Source of the DNA: Halomonas citrativorans
Lineage (GTDB): Bacteria > Pseudomonadota > Gammaproteobacteria > Pseudomonadales > Halomonadaceae
Direction of reading: 5' to 3'
Assembly: GCF_900163645.1 (NCBI RefSeq)
Contig: NZ_FUKM01000061.1
Location: 1-64,000 of the forward strand
DNA: 64,000 nucleotides
Under the pieces are notes generated by a model. It was not told the DNA's origin, searched no databases, and saw nothing but the letters and a program-made list of their open reading frames with translations. The position numbers and the translations under genes were made by a program. This document shows positions 27,099 through 35,198 of the stretch, one piece after another. The stretch's first letter is position 1. Every line of letters begins with the position of its first letter.

Positions 27099-27974
27099 AT
27101 GTCATTATTACGTTCTACTACGCCAGCGCAAAACGCGTCGGGGGTGGGTACCGCCCGCGGGTCAGCCGGCATGAAAACGCTCGTGATTACGCTGGTGGGT
27201 TGGTCGGTAGCGCTGGTGATTTTCTTCCCGATTTTATGGATGATACTCACCGGGTTTAAAACCGAATCGGCCGCAATTGCCGACCCAAGCTTTATCTTTA
27301 CGCCCACGCTTGAAAGCTATGAAGCCGTGCAGGCGCGCTCAGGCTACGCGCGCTTTGCGCTCAACAGTGTCGCCGTCGCATTTGGCTCGACGTTTCTGGC
27401 GCTGTTAATAGCTATACCTTCGGCCTATGCCATGGCCTTTCTGCCCACTAAACGCACCAAGGGCACGTTGCTCTGGATGCTCTCTACCAAGATGCTGCCG
27501 CCTGTTGGCGTGTTGGTGCCGATCTATCTTATTTTCCGCGATGTAGGGCTGCTGGATACCCGCACGGGGCTGATCATTATCTACACGCTAATGAATCTGC
27601 CTATTGTGGTGTGGATGCTTTACACCTTCTTTAAGGACATGCCCAAGGACATCCTTGAAGCTGGGCGAATGGACGGTGCCTCGACGCTACAAGAAGTGTT
27701 CTTCTTGCTCTTGCCGCTGACTCTGCCAGGCATTGCCTCTACCGGTTTGCTCTCGGTTATCTTGAGCTGGAACGAAGCGTTCTGGAGCCTCAATCTCACC
27801 TCTTCCAAGGCAGCACCGTTAACCGCTTATATCGCCTCGTTTTCAAGTCCTGAAGGGCTGTTCTGGGCCAAGCTCTCGGCGGCTTCTACCATGGCCATCG
27901 CCCCTATTCTCATTCTTGGCTGGATGACCCAAAAACAAATGGTGCGTGGCCTGACCTTTGGCGCCGTCAAGTAA
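27099..27974 (+). CDS. Polyol ABC transporter, permease 2 (MtlG/SmoG-like)
   Basis: A 291-residue inner-membrane subunit of the MalG/UgpE kind with six helices. WMILTGFKTESAAIADPSF precedes the second segment and the EAA loop reads EAGRMDGASTLQEVFFLLLPLTLPG (about 187-211). GGAG stands before the ATG. Followed after 11 bases by the ATPase gene. Confidence 0.9.
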   Translation: MSLLRSTTPAQNASGVGTARGSAGMKTLVITLVGWSVALVIFFPILWMILTGFKTESAAIADPSFIFTPTLESYEAVQARSGYARFALNSVAVAFGSTFLALLIAIPSAYAMAFLPTKRTKGTLLWMLSTKMLPPVGVLVPIYLIFRDVGLLDTRTGLIIIYTLMNLPIVVWMLYTFFKDMPKDILEAGRMDGASTLQEVFFLLLPLTLPGIASTGLLSVILSWNEAFWSLNLTSSKAAPLTAYIASFSSPEGLFWAKLSAASTMAIAPILILGWMTQKQMVRGLTFGAVK

Positions 27975-27985
27975 AGGAGTTTTGC

Positions 27986-29164
27986 ATGGCAACCTTACAA
28001 CTTAACAATATTACCAAGCACTTTGGCGACACCGCGGTCATCAAAGGGATCGACCTTGAAGTTAACGACCGTGAGTTTGTGGTGTTTGTGGGGCCTTCCG
28101 GTTGCGGCAAATCAACGCTGATGCGCATTATCGCGGGGCTTGAAAGCGCCACCGATGGCGACATCGTGATTGATGGCCAGCGAATGAACGATGTGGGGCC
28201 TGCCGACCGTGGCCTGGCGATGGTGTTTCAAAGCTATGCCCTGTATCCGCACATGACGGTAGAAGGCAATATGGGCTTTAGCATGCGCCTGGCCGGTGTG
28301 CCCAAAGAGGAGCGCCGCGCCAAGGTGCTGGAAACCGCTAAAATACTTCAGCTTGAGCCGCTGCTTGACCGCAAGCCCAAGGCGCTTTCCGGCGGTCAGC
28401 GTCAGCGCGTGGCGATTGGTCGAGCTATCGTGCGCAACCCGAGTATTTTCCTGTTTGATGAGCCGCTTTCCAACCTGGATGCCGCGCTGCGCGTACAGAT
28501 GCGTATTGAGCTTGCCCGCCTGCACGAAAAACTCAACGCCACCATGATTTACGTGACCCACGACCAGATTGAAGCCATGACCATGGCCGATAAAATTGTC
28601 GTGCTGCATGACGGCGTGGTCGAACAGGTCGGCTCACCCATGGCGCTCTACCATCACCCGGCAAACCGCTTTGTGGCCGGGTTTATTGGCTCGCCAAAAA
28701 TGAATTTCTTTGATGTTGAATTAATCAGTACCTCGCCGGAAGGTGTTCAGGTTCGCTTGCCAGGTGGTGGCGAGTGCACGGTGCCCGTCAACGCCCAAGC
28801 ACTTGAAAACGCGTCTTCTGAAAACACACCTATCGAAAGCCAGCCAGCCCTTGAGCTGGGCATTCGCCCCGAGCACTTGGTGCTTGATGAGGCGGGTGCG
28901 CTCAGTGGCCAAATTGAAGTGCTTGAGCGCTTGGGTGGGCAAACCTCGCTGTATGTACGTATGGGTGACCTGTTGGTAACGCTGATGACGGATGGGGATG
29001 TGGCCTATCGCGTTCACGAGACCATACGCTTTGGCTTCGCTCCTGAGCGAGCACACTTGTTTGCGGCCGATGGCCGCGCGTTGCCCAGTCTTGCTCAGCA
29101 TCCGCTGGCCGGGCTTACGCGACACGATAACCGCACATCAGGTGACGCTGAGGCGCTGGCATGA
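27986..29164 (+). CDS. Polyol ABC transporter, ATPase (MtlK/SmoK-like)
   Basis: A 392-residue ATPase of the MalK/UgpC group. Walker A GPSGCGKST (36-44), Q-loop MVFQSYALYPHMTV, signature LSGGQRQRVAIGRA, Walker B IFLFDEPLSNLDA and switch His in YVTHDQIEAMT are all intact. The C-terminal third is the MOP/TOBE regulatory barrel (LELGIRPEHLVL). AAAGGAG precedes the ATG. The last codons overlap the ATG of the HAD phosphatase gene. Confidence 0.95.
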   Translation: MATLQLNNITKHFGDTAVIKGIDLEVNDREFVVFVGPSGCGKSTLMRIIAGLESATDGDIVIDGQRMNDVGPADRGLAMVFQSYALYPHMTVEGNMGFSMRLAGVPKEERRAKVLETAKILQLEPLLDRKPKALSGGQRQRVAIGRAIVRNPSIFLFDEPLSNLDAALRVQMRIELARLHEKLNATMIYVTHDQIEAMTMADKIVVLHDGVVEQVGSPMALYHHPANRFVAGFIGSPKMNFFDVELISTSPEGVQVRLPGGGECTVPVNAQALENASSENTPIESQPALELGIRPEHLVLDEAGALSGQIEVLERLGGQTSLYVRMGDLLVTLMTDGDVAYRVHETIRFGFAPERAHLFAADGRALPSLAQHPLAGLTRHDNRTSGDAEALA

Positions 29165-29838
29165 AGGCGGTTATATTTGATTGCGATGGCGTGTTGGTCG
29201 ATAGCGAAGCACTGGCGGAAGGGGTGCTGGAGGAGTATCTCGGTAGGTGGCTACCCGATTTGAACATTGCCGAGCGGCTTGGCCAGGCGTTGGGAATGAC
29301 CACCGGCGATATTCTTAAGCACCTGGAGCAGCACAGCGTGTATACGCTACCTGATAACGCCACTGAGCAGGTGGACTCGACTATTGAGGCGCGCTTGGCG
29401 CGTGAGCTTACCCCTGTCGCGGGCGCGCACGATGCCGTGTTGGCAATTCCCTTGGCCAAGGCGGTGGTATCCAACAGCCGCCGTCAGCGGGTTGTAGCGT
29501 CACTTGCGTGCACCCAGCTGGCCGATGCCTTTGGCAAGGACACGCCTATTTTTACGGCGGACCAGGTAGCCAACCCTAAGCCAGACCCCGCGCTTTACCT
29601 GCTGGCTGCCACGCAGCTGGGCTATCTCCCCGGTAATTGCCTGGTCATCGAAGACAGCGTGGCGGGTGTCACCGCCGCCCACGCTGCCGGTATGTGTGTC
29701 ATTGGTTTTGTAGGTGCCAGCCACGTGGATGCCGAACAGCCAGCACGGCTTTTAGACGCAGGCGCATGGCGTATTTTGGAGCACATGCAGGGGCTGAACG
29801 CGCTGGTGAATGAGTGGCAAGTACGCATTGCTAGCTAA
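29161..29838 (+). CDS. HAD-family hydrolase (beta-phosphoglucomutase-like)
   Basis: A 225-residue HAD subfamily IA protein. Motif I is FDCDGVLVDSE (residues 6-16), motif II VVSNSRR, motif III with Lys in NPKPDPALYLLAA, and motif IV VIEDSVAGV. Such enzymes dephosphorylate sugar or polyol phosphates or act as mutases. ATGA overlap with the ATPase gene ties it to the transporter. In polyol operons it may remove toxic phosphorylated polyols; that role is inferred. Confidence 0.88.
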   Translation: MKAVIFDCDGVLVDSEALAEGVLEEYLGRWLPDLNIAERLGQALGMTTGDILKHLEQHSVYTLPDNATEQVDSTIEARLARELTPVAGAHDAVLAIPLAKAVVSNSRRQRVVASLACTQLADAFGKDTPIFTADQVANPKPDPALYLLAATQLGYLPGNCLVIEDSVAGVTAAHAAGMCVIGFVGASHVDAEQPARLLDAGAWRILEHMQGLNALVNEWQVRIAS

Positions 29839-29886
29839 GCAGGCGGCTGTTAGCACTCAACAACACTCGAATAAGACGGGGCGATA

Positions 29887-30672
29887 ATGAAACTGACCGA
29901 TAAAGTGGCGGTGATTACCGGGGGCGCACGGGGCATTGGCTTGGCAATTGCGAAACGCTATTTGGAAGAGGGGGCCAAGGTGGTGGTGGCGGATATTGAT
30001 GCCGCGGCCATTGAGGAAGCCCTTGCCGTGCTGCACCAAGAGGCCCATGGGCAGGAGACGTTAGGGGTCGTGCTTAATGTCTGTCAGCGTACCTCTATTG
30101 ATGCCATGGTGGAAAAGGTCGTGGCGCATTTTGGCGGTATCGATATTTTGGTCAATAACGCCGCAGTGTTTGATTTGGCACCGGTGCTTGAAGTGACCGA
30201 GGAAAGTTTTGATAAGCAGTTTGCGGTGAATACCAAGGGGCTTTTCTTTACGCTACAGGCGGTTGCTCAATGGATGGTTGAGCAGGGGCGGGGCGGCAAA
30301 ATTATCAATATGGCCTCCCAGGCGGGTCGACGCGGCGAGGCATTGGTGAGCGTTTACTGCGCCAGCAAAGCCGCCGTGATTAGCCTGACTCAATCCTCTG
30401 GCCTGGACTTGATCAAACACGCGATCAACGTTAACGGCATTGCCCCGGGCGTCGTCGATACCCCGATGTGGGAAGCGGTGGATGCGCTGTTTGCCCGCTA
30501 TGAAAACCGCCCCTTGGGCGAGAAAAAGCGCCTGGTCGGTGAAGCCGTACCCTTTGGCCGCATGGGCTTGCCGGAGGATCACACCGGTGCCGCGGTCTTT
30601 TTGGCCAGTGCCGACAGCGATTACGTCGTTGCTCAGACGCTCAATGTGGATGGCGGTAACTGGATGAGCTGA
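29887..30672 (+). CDS. smoS: Sorbitol (L-iditol 2-) dehydrogenase, SDR family
   Basis: A 261-residue NAD-dependent short-chain dehydrogenase. Nucleotide-binding TGGARGIG (11-18), NNAA, catalytic Ser144, Tyr157 and Lys161 (NMASQAGRRGEALVSVYCASK). The central and C-terminal stretches (FDLAPVLEVT, GEKKRLVGEAVPFGRMG, NVDGGNWMS) match Rhodobacter sorbitol dehydrogenase SmoS as remembered. It oxidises D-sorbitol to fructose and galactitol to tagatose. Its place in the operon agrees. Confidence 0.9.
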   Translation: MKLTDKVAVITGGARGIGLAIAKRYLEEGAKVVVADIDAAAIEEALAVLHQEAHGQETLGVVLNVCQRTSIDAMVEKVVAHFGGIDILVNNAAVFDLAPVLEVTEESFDKQFAVNTKGLFFTLQAVAQWMVEQGRGGKIINMASQAGRRGEALVSVYCASKAAVISLTQSSGLDLIKHAINVNGIAPGVVDTPMWEAVDALFARYENRPLGEKKRLVGEAVPFGRMGLPEDHTGAAVFLASADSDYVVAQTLNVDGGNWMS

Positions 30673-30679
30673 GGTGGTT

Positions 30680-31300
30680 ATGACACCGGAACTTGATAGT
30701 CTTGCCCGCCAAATTATTCGTGCAGCCGAAGGCGCTTCACGCTATCTGGTTGCGCTGGCAGGGCCGCCGGGCGCAGGTAAGTCCTATCGTAGCGCTCTGC
30801 TTTGCGAGGCCATTAATCAGCTGCTTCCAGGCCAAGCGGGGCTCGTGCCTATGGACGGCTACCATTTCGACAACGCTATGCTGGGCAAGCAGCAACTGCC
30901 GATAAAAGGCGCGCCTCATACCTTCGATGTGGACGGGTTGCGCAGCGCCCTTGAACGTATTCGCCAAGCGCAGCATCCGGTCGCGGTGCCCGTCTTTGAT
31001 CGGCCGTTGGATTTAGCGCGGGCAGGAGGGCGGCTCATCACCCTTGAGCAGCGCATTGTGATTGTCGAGGGCAACTACCTGCTGCTCGACCGCTCCCCCT
31101 GGCGTGAGTTACGCCCGCTGTTTGACTGGGCGCTGTTTCTGGACGTCGACGATGAGACATTGGTGGACCGGCTAATCCAGCGCTGGCTGGAAATGGGCCA
31201 GGACCACGCGGGGGCGCTGGAGCGCACCCACTGCAAGGATATGCTCAACGCGCAGCTCGTCAAACGCTGCTCTTTACCTCCTGATCAACGCTGGCACTAA
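30680..31300 (+). CDS. P-loop sugar/nucleoside kinase of the polyol operon
   Basis: A 206-residue kinase of the uridine kinase/pantothenate kinase-like group (YggC/FrcK-like). Walker A GPPGAGKS (28-35), MDGYHFDN with the acidic substrate loop, VPVFDRPLDLARAGG, VIVEGNYLLLD and the RWLEMGQDHAGA lid. Known relatives phosphorylate fructose or unusual sugars in sugar-uptake operons. Here it stands where fructokinase MtlZ would be expected, so fructose kinase is my favoured, unproven role. ATG 30680 has GAGGTGG upstream. Confidence 0.8.
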   Translation: MTPELDSLARQIIRAAEGASRYLVALAGPPGAGKSYRSALLCEAINQLLPGQAGLVPMDGYHFDNAMLGKQQLPIKGAPHTFDVDGLRSALERIRQAQHPVAVPVFDRPLDLARAGGRLITLEQRIVIVEGNYLLLDRSPWRELRPLFDWALFLDVDDETLVDRLIQRWLEMGQDHAGALERTHCKDMLNAQLVKRCSLPPDQRWH

Positions 31301-31382
31301 TGCCAATGCGCTGCCTCACCCTCTTTTTAACCGTTTTCAAACCTACCCATCGCGCCAAGCAGGTTTTGGCTGGAGAGTACCC

Positions 31383-32870
31383 ATGACCCGACTTAATAAT
31401 CACAACCTGGGCAATTTAAACGGCGATGTTGCCATACCATGCTATGAGCGTGCGAAGCTTACTCCCGGCATTGTGCATGTCGGCGTGGGCGGTTTTCATC
31501 GGGCTCATCAGGCCATGTACCTTGATGAGCTGATGCAGCAAGGGCTGGCGCTTGATTGGGGCATTGTGGGCGTTGGCGTTATGCAGGGTGATAAACGCAT
31601 GCAGCAGGTGCTTGCCGCGCAGGATTACCTTTATACCCTGGTGGTTAAGCATCCTGACGGCCAGTACGAGCCTCGGGTTATCGGCAGCATGATTAATTAC
31701 CTGTTTGCTCCGGAGGACGTGGAGGCGGTCATTGAACAGATGGCCGACCCGGACATTCGGATTGTGTCACTCACTGTGACGGAGGGAGGCTATAACTTCC
31801 ATCCGGTGACAGGCGAATTTAACCTGGAAAACCCCCAAGTGCGTGAGGATCTTGCGCACCCTGAAAAGCCCTCCACCAGTTTTGGCCTGATTGTCGAGGC
31901 GCTGGTACGCCGCCGTGAGCGCGGCATTGCTCCGTTTACCGTCATGTCGTGTGACAACATTCAGGGCAATGGCGACGTGGCCAGGCGCATGTTCACCGCC
32001 TATGCCCGTGCCCGCGATAACCAGCTGGGCGAGTGGCTTGCGTCAGAGGTTGCGTTTCCCAACGCCATGGTAGACCGCATCACTCCCGTTACCGCACAGG
32101 CGGATATTGACGAACTGTCCCAGCGCTTTGGGGTAGAAGACGCTTGGCCGGTCGTATGTGAGCCGTTTACGCAGTGGGTGCTGGAAGATCACTTCCCGCT
32201 GGGCCGTCCGCCGTTTGAGCAGGTCGGCGTGCAGGTGGTTGAGGATGTCGAGCCCTACGAGTTAATGAAACTGCGGCTTTTAAATGCCAGCCATCAAGCG
32301 CTCACCTACTTTGGCTATTTAGTGGGCTATCGCTATGCCCACGAGGTTTGCCAGGACCCCTTGTTTGTGGATTTTCTGCTCGGCTATATGCGTGAAGAGG
32401 GCTCGCCCACGTTGGCGCCTGTGCCCGGTGTCGACCTGGAAGCTTACCGCTTAACGCTGATTGAACGGTTTGCCAACCCCGAAATTAAGGATACGCTAGC
32501 ACGGCTGTGTGCCGAAAGTTCAGACCGTATCCCCAAGTGGCTGGTGCCGGTGATTCATCATCAGCTTGCTCACGGAGGCGAGATCGCGCGCAGCGCAGCG
32601 GTAGTGGCCAGCTGGGCACGCTACGCTGAAGGGGTTGATGAGCAGGGCGAGCCTATCGAGATTGTTGATCGCTTAAAGGAAACGCTGACCGCAATTGCCG
32701 CTGAAAACCGTACCCGCCCCAGTGCGTTTATCGACAATCGTGAGCTGTTCGGCAGCCTGGTCGACCATCCGCGCTTTTATGAGGCTTATGTCCAAACACT
32801 TAATTCGCTGTATAAGCACGGCGCACGGGCTACGCTTGAGGCGCTTGTGGCATCCAAAGGAACGCTGTGA
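31383..32870 (+). CDS. mtlD: Mannitol 2-dehydrogenase (polyol dehydrogenase)
   Basis: A 495-residue NAD-dependent long-chain polyol dehydrogenase. The N-terminal Rossmann part begins IVHVGVGGFHRAHQAMYLDEL; the catalytic set K-x4-N-x2-H is K296, N301 and H304 in MKLRLLNASHQAL, one off the numbering of the Pseudomonas fluorescens enzyme. It oxidises D-mannitol to fructose and D-arabitol to xylulose, which explains the xylulokinase that follows. GGAGAG precedes the ATG. It overlaps the next gene's start by one base. Confidence 0.93.
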   Translation: MTRLNNHNLGNLNGDVAIPCYERAKLTPGIVHVGVGGFHRAHQAMYLDELMQQGLALDWGIVGVGVMQGDKRMQQVLAAQDYLYTLVVKHPDGQYEPRVIGSMINYLFAPEDVEAVIEQMADPDIRIVSLTVTEGGYNFHPVTGEFNLENPQVREDLAHPEKPSTSFGLIVEALVRRRERGIAPFTVMSCDNIQGNGDVARRMFTAYARARDNQLGEWLASEVAFPNAMVDRITPVTAQADIDELSQRFGVEDAWPVVCEPFTQWVLEDHFPLGRPPFEQVGVQVVEDVEPYELMKLRLLNASHQALTYFGYLVGYRYAHEVCQDPLFVDFLLGYMREEGSPTLAPVPGVDLEAYRLTLIERFANPEIKDTLARLCAESSDRIPKWLVPVIHHQLAHGGEIARSAAVVASWARYAEGVDEQGEPIEIVDRLKETLTAIAAENRTRPSAFIDNRELFGSLVDHPRFYEAYVQTLNSLYKHGARATLEALVASKGTL

Positions 32871-34357
32871 TGTATATTGGTGTGGATTGCGGTACCCAGA
32901 GTACCAAGGTCGTAGTGGTTGATGTGGAGCGCGGCGTTATCCTGGGCGAGGCAAGCCGCCCGCATCGGCTGGATGAAGGTGAAAACGGCCGCCGTGAGCA
33001 GGCGCCTTCTGAATGGTTGGCGGCTTTAAAAGGTGCCTTTTTCAGTGCCCTGGAGCGCGCTGGGGTCAATGCCTCACAGATTCGCGGTATCGGTGTTTCA
33101 GGTCAGCAGCATGGCATGGTGGCATTGGATGCCGATGGCGTGCCGGTTTACCCCGCCAAACTGTGGTGCGATACCGAAACCAGCGCCCAAAACAGTGATC
33201 TTGTCGCCCGCTTGGGTGGTGAAGCAGGGTGCCTGGAAAAGTTGGGGCTGGTGCTACAGACCGGCTATACCGCCTCTAAAATCGCTTGGCTGCGCGAGCA
33301 TCAGCCGGATGCCTACCGGCGCATCGATAGCCTGTTATTACCTCACGATTACCTGAATTTTTGGCTGACAGGCGAGCGTGTGACCGAAGCGGGCGACGCA
33401 TCGGGCACCGGTTATTTTGATACCCGCACGCGGCGCTGGCAGCTGAAGGTGTTTGCTGAAATAGCCCCTGAGCTTGACCCCCAGCGCGTACTGCCACGCT
33501 TGTTGGAGGCTCATGAACCGGCAGGGATTGTGCGCCCACTGATTGCCCGCGAGTTGGGGCTTGGCGATAACGTGGTGGTATCTTCAGGCGGTGGCGACAA
33601 CATGCTAGGGGCAATTGGTACCGGTAATATTACCCCTGGTCTGATAACCCTTAGTTTGGGCACCTCCGGCACCGTTTGCGCTTATTCGCCTGAGCCTATT
33701 CTCTGCGATAACGCCATGGTGGCTAATTTCTGCTCAAGTACCGGCGGGTGGTTGCCGCTTATCTGCACCATGAACGTGACATCGGCCACCACGCGGATAC
33801 GTGAACTGTTTGGTTTGGATTTAACAACGTTTAGCGACCTGGTGGCCAGCGCACCGGTAGGTGCTGAGGGCGTTACCGTGCTGCCGTTTTTCAACGGCGA
33901 GCGCGTACCCATGCTGCCGGATGCATCGGCTGATTTTTTGGGCTTGAACAGTATCAATACCCACCAGGCAAACCTGTGCCGTGCGGTGGTTGAAGGGGCC
34001 ACATTGGGTTTGCGCTATGGGCTTGAGCTACTGGGCGATTTAACCGCTGGTGCCAGCCAAATCCGGCTGATCGGCGGCGGTGCCAATAGCCCGGTATGGC
34101 GGCAGATGGTGGCCGATATTACGGGTACGGAAGTGATATGCCCTGAGATTACCGATGCCGCTGCGCTAGGTGCGGCCATTCAAGCTGCATGGTGTGATCA
34201 ACGTGCACAGGGCGTAACGCTTGAAGCGTTATGTAACCGCCTCGTACATCTTGATGCGCAATCACTTGCTGAGCCGAACCTTGCACGCGTTGAAGCGTAT
34301 CAAGAGGTCTATGCGCGCTATACACAAGCGCTAAAGCAGCGTCATCAAAATGTATAA
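32870..34357 (+). CDS. xylB: Xylulokinase
   Basis: A 495-residue FGGY-family kinase. GVDCGTQSTKVVVVD at residues 4-18 is the first phosphate motif, GVSGQQHGMV and LPHDYLNFWLTG are typical of XylB, SGGGDNMLGAIG and LSLGTSGTV form the second phosphate region, and LIGGGANSPVWRQM the adenosine motif. It phosphorylates D-xylulose from arabitol oxidation to feed the pentose phosphate pathway. ATG 32870 shares its A with the stop of the mannitol dehydrogenase gene. Last intact gene of the polyol operon. Confidence 0.93.
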   Translation: MYIGVDCGTQSTKVVVVDVERGVILGEASRPHRLDEGENGRREQAPSEWLAALKGAFFSALERAGVNASQIRGIGVSGQQHGMVALDADGVPVYPAKLWCDTETSAQNSDLVARLGGEAGCLEKLGLVLQTGYTASKIAWLREHQPDAYRRIDSLLLPHDYLNFWLTGERVTEAGDASGTGYFDTRTRRWQLKVFAEIAPELDPQRVLPRLLEAHEPAGIVRPLIARELGLGDNVVVSSGGGDNMLGAIGTGNITPGLITLSLGTSGTVCAYSPEPILCDNAMVANFCSSTGGWLPLICTMNVTSATTRIRELFGLDLTTFSDLVASAPVGAEGVTVLPFFNGERVPMLPDASADFLGLNSINTHQANLCRAVVEGATLGLRYGLELLGDLTAGASQIRLIGGGANSPVWRQMVADITGTEVICPEITDAAALGAAIQAAWCDQRAQGVTLEALCNRLVHLDAQSLAEPNLARVEAYQEVYARYTQALKQRHQNV

Positions 34358-34433
34358 CGACCTATAACGTTTTTAAAAAAATCGACGTACGCAGGGGTTA
34401 GCAGGCACACTGGGAGAATACTACCCAGCGGAG

Positions 34434-34887
34434 ATGGCGATGGATGCTACCCTGCGAAGGCTACTCGACGCCCAGACGATACGGCCTACCGGTCAGTTAC
34501 AGCCGCTTGGCGGTGGAGATAGTGCGGCGGTATATGCACTTGAAACCTCCCAGGGGCAGAGCGTGGCTGCCAGAGGCGCCCGCAAGCCTTTTGCATGGCG
34601 ACTTATGGTCGGGCAACGTATTGATAACTACCCGTGGCCCTGCCTTGATCGACCCTGCCGTTTATCGTCATTATTCCGATGTGGATATTGCCATGCTGAC
34701 GCTGTTTGGTTCGCCGGGTAGTGGCTTTTTTGATGCCTACTGGGAGGGTAACGCCCCGCCTGACTGGTCAAGGCGTGAGGCGCTGTTTCAACTGTGCCCG
34801 CTGCTTAATCATTTACTGCTTTTTGGAGCGACCTACCGCACCGATATTGAGCAACGCGTAGCCATACTTGAAACATACGCTCAATAA
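34434..34887 (+). pseudogene. Fructosamine kinase remnant
   Basis: The first frame reads LRRLLDAQTIRPTGQLQPLGGGDSAAVYALET, the N-terminal lobe of fructosamine-3-kinase family proteins. Sequence then jumps frame near 34565 to SLLHGDLWSGNVLI, with the catalytic-loop Asp, then LIDPAVYRHYSDVDIAMLTLFG and the helical end. About 130-140 of ~290 residues between the lobes are gone, so the gene is dead. Intact relatives phosphorylate ketoamines on glycated proteins, a plausible companion for a fructose-producing operon. Confidence 0.8.
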
Positions 34888-35094
34888 GCTGAAAGCGAAG
34901 TGGCAGTAATAGATGTAGCAAAAGAAGTAGTAATACAGGGATTACCCACTAAAGTACAAACAAGAAAGTATAAACAAAGGGGTAGGGCGATAGCGTGAAG
35001 ACTAGCAGTGAAGCAGTGCCTGAAAATCCTGATGTCATGCTTTGGTCCAGGCCAACCGGATGCGGCTTGACAAGTTCGTTATTCATACAATTTT

Positions 35095-35111
35095 CTAGAC
35101 TTCAAGTCTAG
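35095..35111. promoter_or_regulatory. Perfect 17-base palindrome
   Basis: CTAGACTT-C-AAGTCTAG, arms of 8 with a single central base, directly before the AcrR-like box and ~37-21 bases before the TATAAT hexamer. A site here could bind an activator or a second repressor. No candidate protein is identified. Confidence 0.5.
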
Positions 35112-35137
35112 CATACATACATGAATGTAACTATAAT
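35112..35137 (+). promoter_or_regulatory. AcrR-like operator and -10 box of efflux operon
   Basis: CATACA-TACAT-GAATGTA (35112-35129) has the same CATACA-N5-GAATGTA frame as the AcrR site of E. coli acrAB as I recall it, and as the site at 42989-43006 before the TetR gene. TATAAT follows at 35132-35137, so the box covers the promoter spacer. The -35 hexamer is poor. Confidence 0.65.
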
Positions 35138-35198
35138 GCCATCTTTCATAAATAGTTTACTAATAGTACCCCCATCATTGACACCTAGAGGCACCTAC

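Larger units (their letters stand above)
34888..35198. other. Upstream region of the efflux operon
   Basis: 311 bases. The left 200 hold nothing recognisable. The right part has the 17-base palindrome at 35095, the AcrR-like box at 35112 and a TATAAT at 35132. Confidence 0.6.

Noticed and set aside
26699-27307. 202-codon minus-strand frame
   Set aside because: Antisense to the two polyol permease genes; no ribosome site and no family resemblance.
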